From contig NZ_RCWA01000038.1 in assembly GCF_018448905.1 (NCBI RefSeq), positions 1-42,732 on the forward strand: a stretch of DNA of 42,732 bases. Reading direction: 5' to 3'. Below the pieces are notes generated by a model. It worked only from the letters and a program-made list of their open reading frames with translations, did no database searches and was not told the DNA's origin. A program made the position numbers and the translations under genes. Shown piece after piece: positions 37,056-42,732 of this stretch. Within the stretch, counting starts at the first letter, position 1; each line of letters begins with the position of its first letter. This DNA comes from Photorhabdus heterorhabditis (GTDB lineage Bacteria; Pseudomonadota; Gammaproteobacteria; Enterobacterales; Enterobacteriaceae).

Positions 37056-37111
37056 AGTAAACCTCTAAATAAATCATAGTGATAGATTAAATGACAAGTT
37101 TCATCATTATA

Positions 37112-37996
37112 CTGACCAAATAGGCCACGACTTTATTTTCATCTATCGTTAAGCGATCTTACTAACGCATAATAACGCCGCTTTTCATCACCAAAATGCG
37201 ATCCATAACATCAAATAAAAAAATTAATAATTTGGGAGTAAGAAATTCTTTTATTAACTCGGGCATGAGTTTGTCCGATCTGAGTTGCTAATAAGAGAGT
37301 AAATAAGTTAACTGGTCGGATGGGGGATGTGGAAAGATAGATTTAAAACTACTGCATGTAAGTTAAACAGCCTTATCTTGATAATCATATTCATTTTTGT
37401 TAATAAAAAATCGTACTGATATAACTTTTCTACAAGATTAAGATAACATTTTGCTATTATATGTCATTCATGCCTGAAGACTTCGTGAACAACTTCATTG
37501 TAAAAGATCCGATAGCCCCTCAGACACTGCGGTTTCTGCTTATTAACCCACTCAGATCATTTACTCACTAACTATTCTTTTTCTGATAGTTACCTTCCAG
37601 AATCCAAAGGTTTAAATTCAAATTATCGTAAGTAACTTTGATTAACACAAACATTTAATTCTATTTAAATTAATGGATTTCCGGCAAGGGTAGAAAAAGG
37701 AAGGAAACAAACAGATTATAAATGAAATTATTTCTACCATTTTATTTTCCCTGAATAAATCATTAACAGCATTAAAATAAAATCACACAAGGTAATCATG
37801 CAAATCATTAACAATTAATTGGAATAAATAATTTTAGAAGTCATTTAACAACATCATCATATCAATACAATTAATTAAAAAATACGATATTAATTTCAAC
37901 CATTATTTGATTAGGTAGCTTAATTTTCTACAAATAAATTCAACCATAACATTGATACCGACATTAAATAATCATGCTGACAAATCCATTAAATAC
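37112..37996. other. AT-rich region without visible genes
   Basis: About 0.9 kb of very AT-rich sequence lacking ORFs with ribosome sites on either strand. No tRNA, strong hairpin or repeat was found by eye. Confidence 0.55.
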
Positions 37997-38068
37997 TATA
38001 ACCAATAGATTTCAAGTTGCAGCGCAGCAGCAAGTGAATGCATCCCCAAGAATAGGGGTAACTATAGT
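37997..38068. repeat. ERIC-type element, truncated copy 3
   Basis: Left half only: ATAGATTTCAAGTTGCAGCG and GTGAATGCATCCCCAAGAATA, then the match ends at the border with the last CdiA-CT remnant. Confidence 0.7.
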
Positions 38069-38104
38069 CCCTCCAACAGCAGAAACACCTGCTCCCCAAG
38101 CGAC

Positions 38105-38296
38105 TCACAATCCTCTTACCGGATCTTGTCCTTCCGGGTGATCACCTTTGGCATGTTTTGACAATGCTGCCGAAATCTCTTGAGGAGATTTACCTTCATT
38201 TAGCATAGCGGTAGCCAGACTGGATGCTGACCGACCGTAATCCATCATTCCTTTGGGTAAACTCAGGGCATTATTGTCAGTAACAACGCATTCCAT
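38105..38296 (-). pseudogene. Truncated orphan CdiA-CT module (second displaced module)
   Basis: 63 codons reading VVTDNNALSLPKGMMDYG and then a helical segment LATAMLNEGKSPQEISAAL, ending shortly after KGDHPEGQDPV. The DNNAL segment corresponds to the VENN-type boundary of CdiA proteins and LSLPKGM is typical of what follows it. No toxin domain remains and no immunity gene follows, so this is a decayed module. ATG 38296 has no clear Shine-Dalgarno. Confidence 0.6.
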
Positions 38297-38451
38297 TGCG
38301 ACGTTGACCGCCGAACACCGATTTTCCCCATGCGTTCAGTCAGTTACAACCCATTTTTCCCAGTACGGTTTGATGCCCGTGCCACAACGCCCTGACGCGA
38401 CTTTTGAGCCTAATAAGCCATTTTGCTTTGATGCTGTTAAAAGGCTGTGAG

Positions 38452-38994
38452 TTAAATGGTTGAATAATATTCGAATGCTTTTGAAATTATTTCATTAACT
38501 TCACTCTTATAAAGAATAGCCTCTCTGATATCAGGATTAGTGATCGTTTCCCAAAAACTATTCCCATGTTCGTCTTGTTTTAATTCACTATACTTAGCGC
38601 CAAGTATCCTAACCATATCACCATAAGAAACAGCAAAAACAATAAAACCAGCATCATTAATATTTTCTGTTGACGCTTGATATTGATAAGATTGCTCAAA
38701 ATTCTCGGGCTCATCTTGTCCTATCAACTCTGGAGAAATCATTCCTAACATAAAGTTAAAAGCATCTTTAGTTTCTTTTTCAAACAACGCTTTATTTTCC
38801 TGAAAAGAAAATAAAGCATTAGTATTGTCTTTCAACGAAAAGATATCTACCCAAAGGGTAGATGTCCTTATTTCTTCAGGGAAAAAAAAACCATCAATAC
38901 AAAAATGGAAAAGTCCATTTTTATAAGTATCATCACTCCATTCTGGAAGATGTTGTATTAACACTGCAAAACGATATGGATCACCAAAAATCAT
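38452..38994 (-). CDS. Probable immunity protein of orphan CdiA-CT module 1 (Imm42-like)
   Basis: 180 residues from ATG 38994 (MIFGDPYRFAVLIQHLPEW), which has GGAG six bases upstream. An alternative ATG at 39006 overlaps the toxin stop and would add four residues. The acidic sequence with IFGDPYRFA at the start resembles Imm42-type immunity proteins. Directly downstream of the orphan CdiA-CT, it is its expected cognate antitoxin. It has kept an open frame while the toxin lost its N-terminal carrier, as expected if immunity is still useful. Confidence 0.7.
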   Translation of the reverse strand: MIFGDPYRFAVLIQHLPEWSDDTYKNGLFHFCIDGFFFPEEIRTSTLWVDIFSLKDNTNALFSFQENKALFEKETKDAFNFMLGMISPELIGQDEPENFEQSYQYQASTENINDAGFIVFAVSYGDMVRILGAKYSELKQDEHGNSFWETITNPDIREAILYKSEVNEIISKAFEYYSTI

Positions 38995-38996
38995 TT

Positions 38997-39821
38997 TTAT
39001 CTCCATTTTCCGGACAAACCAAGTTGTTTTTTGACTTCATTAGGAATGTCATTTTTATTCAATGGATTTTTTACATCACCGGTACTTCCATTCCAGTGAT
39101 ATTCCCCATTGGTCCCTTCGAACCGATGAACATTACCTTTTTCATCCTTAGCAAATCTAACTTCTTTATTACCATAATTTTTGGAGCTTGGAATTGAATT
39201 TTCAAAAAGTTTCAATGAGTCTTTTGGTTCTATTCCCGCATTACGGCGATTTCCATCACCACCAAGAGTATGTTTAGGATTTGATTTATACACTAACCCA
39301 TTATTCGCTGTCACTGGATTAGGTACTGGTACAGCACTTCCCTTGACTCCTTTTGCTCCAGCCTTACTGATCCCTCCGGCCACTCCCGCAGACGCCGCAA
39401 TTCCCGTCTGCCCCATAATCTTCACGATTTCCTGGGTCGTTTCTTCTGAGCCGCCAGTGACTTGGGCACGATGGAGCACTAAATTCCGTGATGCGTCAAT
39501 ATTCGACATAGCACCCCGTAAATCAGCCCATTCCCGTACTTCCGCTGGTGTGAGGGAATCCAGCCCCTGCATTCTGGCTTTTTCCTGAATTTCACTTATC
39601 CGAGCACTGTAGTCACCTTGCAATGCCCGCAGCTCTTTGGCTACGGCAACGCATTGGTCAGCCCCTGAGCACGTTGCTATCCGCTCTTGAACCTGGTCAT
39701 ATTCCTGCCGATATTTATCCCTGACAGTCGCACGGCAACTGCTATCACCCTGACAATTAACCAGTTTCTCACTTCTTGAACGATTCTGGTCAACGCTTAG
39801 GTGATTATTGTCTACAACAAA
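38997..39821 (-). pseudogene. Displaced CdiA-CT toxin module 1 (no N-terminal part)
   Basis: Open frame of 274 codons starting right after a TAG at 39822-39824. It begins VVDNNHLSVDQNRSRSEKL, the VENN-type boundary, followed by a Cys-containing helical pretoxin part (CQGDSSCRATV, CSGADQCVAVAKEL). A Gly/Ala linker follows, then a C-terminal toxin segment (KEVRFAKDEKGNVHRFEG, YHWNGSTGD, KQLGLSGKWR). There is no plausible start codon at its true beginning; TTG at 39623 would lose the boundary region. It is the C-terminal part of a CdiA-like protein separated from its carrier. The toxin activity is not assigned. It ends four bases inside the ATGGAGATAA overlap with the immunity gene. Confidence 0.7.
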
Positions 39822-39833
39822 CTAACAGCGGAG

Positions 39834-39861
39834 AAAATCCCAGCCCAGTGGCTGGGATTTT
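39834..39861 (-). terminator. Intrinsic terminator after the cdiA-cdiI unit
   Basis: Perfect stem AAAATCCCAGCC / GGCTGGGATTTT with a four-base loop, placed directly after the immunity stop at 39864. The T tract is available on both strands, so it can act in either direction. It separates the active cdiA/cdiI end from displaced module 1. Confidence 0.85.
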
Positions 39862-39863
39862 TG

Positions 39864-40109
39864 TCACTCAGATAATGGTTCCAAACTAAGTAGGTGAGCT
39901 TTTGCCTTTTCTATAATGTGCAAAAATTCATCACACCTGAACTCTAGAATATTATTGTCAGGATAAATAATAATATTCACTGATTTTTTGTCCTCCGATA
40001 ATGATATTTCCCCCCACTGAACCCTATTAAAAGATAGCTCAGCATAAAGATCATCTCGGCCAGCGGAACTACCTACACTATATTCCAACATACTCTTCCT
40101 CTCTGTCAT
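39864..40109 (-). CDS. cdiI: Immunity protein of the terminal CdiA toxin
   Basis: 81 residues. ATG 40109 overlaps the cdiA stop (ATGA); a second ATG at 40094 with GGAAGAG just upstream (MLEYSVGSSAGRDDLY) is an equally good start. The small acidic protein has the order AELSFNRVQWGEISL, IIIYPD, and a helical end LHIIEKAKAHLLSL. This matches the compact immunity proteins that accompany toxins ending in DGRxxRF...GFREP. Translational coupling to cdiA supports the role. Confidence 0.75.
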   Translation of the reverse strand: MTERKSMLEYSVGSSAGRDDLYAELSFNRVQWGEISLSEDKKSVNIIIYPDNNILEFRCDEFLHIIEKAKAHLLSLEPLSE

Positions 40110-42732
40110 TTACTGGGCGGCTCACGGAATCCAATCAATTTTGTACCATCAGCATTAAATCGCAACGCTCGTCCATCAGGAGCAATTGCTTCAACTACAG
40201 CAATCCTCTGTTTATTTTCAAAAACAAACCTAGATTCTATTTTGGTATTTGGATTGCTTAGTATTTCACTAACTATAGTCTGAGCTTCCTTATTTAAAAC
40301 AGATGCTTTCTGGCTAGAATATGAATACACAGAACCTTCCCTTCCCCCGTGCTTTTGTAATGCACGCCCAGCGTCCGTCAAGCCATTACGATTGGGGGTT
40401 GAAGCAGCTTGATTAAGATTATCCCTAGATGGAAGCCCACTATTGTTACGTGCATTTTCCTCATCTTGCGGTTCCCAACCATCTGGTGTTCCAGAACCGG
40501 TTCCACCATATTTAGCCTTTTCTTCATTTGTCAGATTTTTTCCCACATTTGGTTGGTTTTCACCATCTATATAATCTGACGAACATACCCGACCAAAAGA
40601 ACATTGGGTGGCTTTATCTATAGACTCTCCCATTTCCTTCAATTTTTTGTCCAAAGCTGAAGCTATTGTCTGATTTGCTTCATTCACGGCTTCACCCGTG
40701 TTTGAACCCGCTATCGGTGGGGGTGGCATTGGTACAGCTAGGGCATTATTATCCGCTGCATTCTTCCCCGCCTGTGCCCCGGTAACGGCGCTGGCGGTGG
40801 AGTCACCGGCAATGCCGCCGGCTAATCCCGCGGCCAGCGTGGAAAGGGTGCTGATAGTCTGTTTCTGCGCCTCCGTTAATTCACTGACGTTGGCCTCGTC
40901 GCCGTAAAGCTGTTTTATCAGGACCTGCGCCGCCAGTTCACCGGAAGCCGCCCCCGCGGCACCCGACAGGGCATTGTTACCGCTCACTTCCGCCGCCACC
41001 GCGCCTAAAATCGCGTGGGCCAGCGTGTTGGTGGCGATATCCACCTGATGGGTTTGCGGGTCGGTGGTCATCTCCTTAATCACCCCGGCCAGATACGGTG
41101 AAGCCCCGCCAGCCAGCGCCTGATGATAGGCGGTGGTGTAGATTTGGCTTTTAATGTCTTCCATGCTCGGGTCGGCGTGACCCGTTTTCGCCAGGGTGGC
41201 TTTGGCAGCTTCAATATCCTGTTCACTGAGATGGTCCAGCTTCGCTTTCGCCGCGTGGGTGGCGATAATTTTCCCTTCCGTCCCGGCTATCTCGGTCATC
41301 TGGGCGCTGAGCTCGCCCATCAGTTGCGCCTGTTTCAGCCGCTGTTGTTCCTTTTCCTTATCAAATATCGGACTCAGGACATTGGCAGCGTTATCGGTAT
41401 CGCGGCTAAGGGTCGCGACATCCTGCGTTTGATGCGCCTTATCCCGGATAATCAGGGTGCCGTCACTGACGGCGGCGTGCGTGGTGGTGCTGTCATGGCC
41501 CTGGTTATTGGAACCGCTCAGTGCATTGACTGCCAGATTGTTCAGCCGCTGACTGGTGGTCGGTTTGCCAACGCTGATGCCCGCACTCTGCTGTTCAACC
41601 TTAAAATCCGCCTGATTCTGAATATCTTTAAAGCCCAGTGTGCCGGTGTTGAGGGTGTTTTTGGTTTTGTCGGCGGCACTGGCTATCACCGCACCGTCCA
41701 GCTGGGTGTGGTCGCCGACATTCACCTGATAGCCCCCTTGACCGGCATACAGCCCGGTCTGCTCCTGCACGCTGTCATAACTGCTGTGCAGTTTGCTGCG
41801 GCTGGCATTCAGGCTTAATGTGCCGTCCGGCTGCGGACCCACGGTGGCATTGACCCCGGCTCGGGCGTTGTGCTGCTGGCTGTCATAGCGCTGGCGGTCC
41901 TGTTCACTGCTTAATGTCAGATGGCGTTTCACGTCGGCGGTCAGCTGTTCGCCGCTGACCTGCGCCCCCTGCAGCGTGGTATCCCGGCCACTGTTGAGGG
42001 TAACGGTCTGTCCCGCCTCTAATGTGGTGTGCGTGTGACTGATGCCGTTGCCATTTTCATGGCCGCGGCCCCGACTGACATTGGCCGACGCCGTCAAGCC
42101 GGTGCTGCCCGGGCCGGCGGTGACACCCACGCCCAACGCGCTACCGTGGCTACTGTTTTTGCCGATAGTCTGTTCGGTGTTCTGGCTGGAACTCAGTTGG
42201 ATGTCTCGGCTGGCATTGAGTTGCAGGTCTTGACCCGCCTGTAACTGGCTGCCCTGCACGCGGATATCGCCGTTCGGTCCTGATGCGCCTTTGCCATCCC
42301 CTTTGGCGGTTATGGTGAGGTTATCCCCGGCAGTGAGGTGGCTGCCCTGTTGGGTGGTCTGGCGGTGCTGCTGTTCTGAACGCGAAGACTGGCGACCGTA
42401 GGACAGGCGAACCCCGGCCAGATTATTATTGCCTTTTTCGTCACTGCCCTGCGCTTCCGCCAGTCGGACCGCCTGGGTAGCCTGAACCCCGCTGAGCGCG
42501 GCCTGGGTATTTTGCAACGCTTTCAGGCGCGGGTCGGCGGTCTGCTGTGCGGTCCGGGCCGTCTGTACCGCGCTGTTAATGGCGCCGCCTGCCGTGCCAC
42601 TCAGCGCCACGGTTAAGCCGCTTTGCTTTTGTTCGGTTTTCGTCAGGGTGGTGTGATGATTTTCCGCACTGGTGATACTGACGCTCTGACCGGTGAGGGT
42701 CAGGTCCTTTTTCGCGACGATATCACTGCCAT
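40106..42732 (-). CDS. cdiA: CdiA/FHA-type contact-dependent toxin, C-terminal part (cut by window edge)
   Basis: About 875 codons of the C-terminal end; the frame runs through base 42732. It starts in FHA-type repeats (GSDIVAKKDLTLTGQSV, AGDNLTITAKGDG, VQGSQLQAGQDLQLNAS, LQGAQVSGEQLTADV), then a pretoxin region rich in Ala and Gly (NTLAHAILGAVAAEV, TLAAGLAGGIAGDS). The VENN-type boundary is degenerate here (KNAADNNALAVP, near 40750). The variable toxin part ends with HGGREGSVYSYSS, NKEAQTIVSEILSNP and DGRALRFNADGTKLIGF. Outer-membrane partner CdiB is not in the window. Acts by contact delivery into neighbouring cells. The toxin family is not certain. Confidence 0.85.
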   Translation of the reverse strand, partial: GSDIVAKKDLTLTGQSVSITSAENHHTTLTKTEQKQSGLTVALSGTAGGAINSAVQTARTAQQTADPRLKALQNTQAALSGVQATQAVRLAEAQGSDEKGNNNLAGVRLSYGRQSSRSEQQHRQTTQQGSHLTAGDNLTITAKGDGKGASGPNGDIRVQGSQLQAGQDLQLNASRDIQLSSSQNTEQTIGKNSSHGSALGVGVTAGPGSTGLTASANVSRGRGHENGNGISHTHTTLEAGQTVTLNSGRDTTLQGAQVSGEQLTADVKRHLTLSSEQDRQRYDSQQHNARAGVNATVGPQPDGTLSLNASRSKLHSSYDSVQEQTGLYAGQGGYQVNVGDHTQLDGAVIASAADKTKNTLNTGTLGFKDIQNQADFKVEQQSAGISVGKPTTSQRLNNLAVNALSGSNNQGHDSTTTHAAVSDGTLIIRDKAHQTQDVATLSRDTDNAANVLSPIFDKEKEQQRLKQAQLMGELSAQMTEIAGTEGKIIATHAAKAKLDHLSEQDIEAAKATLAKTGHADPSMEDIKSQIYTTAYHQALAGGASPYLAGVIKEMTTDPQTHQVDIATNTLAHAILGAVAAEVSGNNALSGAAGAASGELAAQVLIKQLYGDEANVSELTEAQKQTISTLSTLAAGLAGGIAGDSTASAVTGAQAGKNAADNNALAVPMPPPPIAGSNTGEAVNEANQTIASALDKKLKEMGESIDKATQCSFGRVCSSDYIDGENQPNVGKNLTNEEKAKYGGTGSGTPDGWEPQDEENARNNSGLPSRDNLNQAASTPNRNGLTDAGRALQKHGGREGSVYSYSSQKASVLNKEAQTIVSEILSNPNTKIESRFVFENKQRIAVVEAIAPDGRALRFNADGTKLIGFREPPSK

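Noticed and set aside
41123-41818. 231-codon + strand ORF opposite cdiA
   Set aside because: Antisense of the GC-rich FHA repeat and pretoxin region; cdiA on the minus strand has clear family motifs throughout.

Overview
The window looks like a chromosomal accessory region of an entomopathogenic enterobacterium, most likely Photorhabdus (Xenorhabdus is the alternative). The basis is the combination of TccC-type Rhs core ends (LYTYAPNP...DPLGL), a MARTX toxin, a giant NRPS built with dual condensation/epimerisation domains, CdiA/FHA modules and ERIC-type palindromes of the kind seen in this genus. No database search was possible; all family names come from motif recognition.

Layout. 1-114: 3' tail of an IS transposase. 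139-4595: an array of three promoterless Rhs/TccC toxin tips, each followed by its own immunity gene on the + strand. Each tip is preceded by the same ~345-bp GC-rich block, and a small minus-strand gene pair recurs at both ends of the array. 4609-14922 (-): a complete 3437-residue MARTX toxin carrying a single effector, a YopT-like (C58) cysteine protease, followed by the autoprocessing protease domain. 14923-15581: AT-rich gap with an ERIC-like palindrome. 15582-35990 (-): one 6802-residue NRPS with an N-terminal formyltransferase, six A-T units, alternating dual C/E and ordinary C domains, and a terminal thioesterase. 35991-38100: about 2 kb of AT-rich, almost gene-free DNA with two more ERIC copies and a short ORF cut by one of them. 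38105-42732 (-): the 3' end of a cdiA/FHA-type gene with its immunity gene, then two displaced CdiA-CT modules in decreasing states of preservation.

How it fits together. Two large single-gene virulence or secondary-metabolite loci lie between two arrays of polymorphic-toxin spare parts, one Rhs and one CdiA. The tips look like silent reservoirs: the toxin-immunity pairs are intact, but the tip frames are closed just upstream by a stop. The MARTX has no rtxC or rtxBDE neighbours here, and the NRPS has no accessory genes here, so both depend on functions elsewhere. The NRPS architecture predicts an N-formylated hexapeptide with D,L,D,L,D,L stereochemistry, five positions probably Val-like and position 5 probably aromatic. 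This is a short relative in style of linear gramicidin and kolossin, and it is the most promising previously undescribed item in the window.
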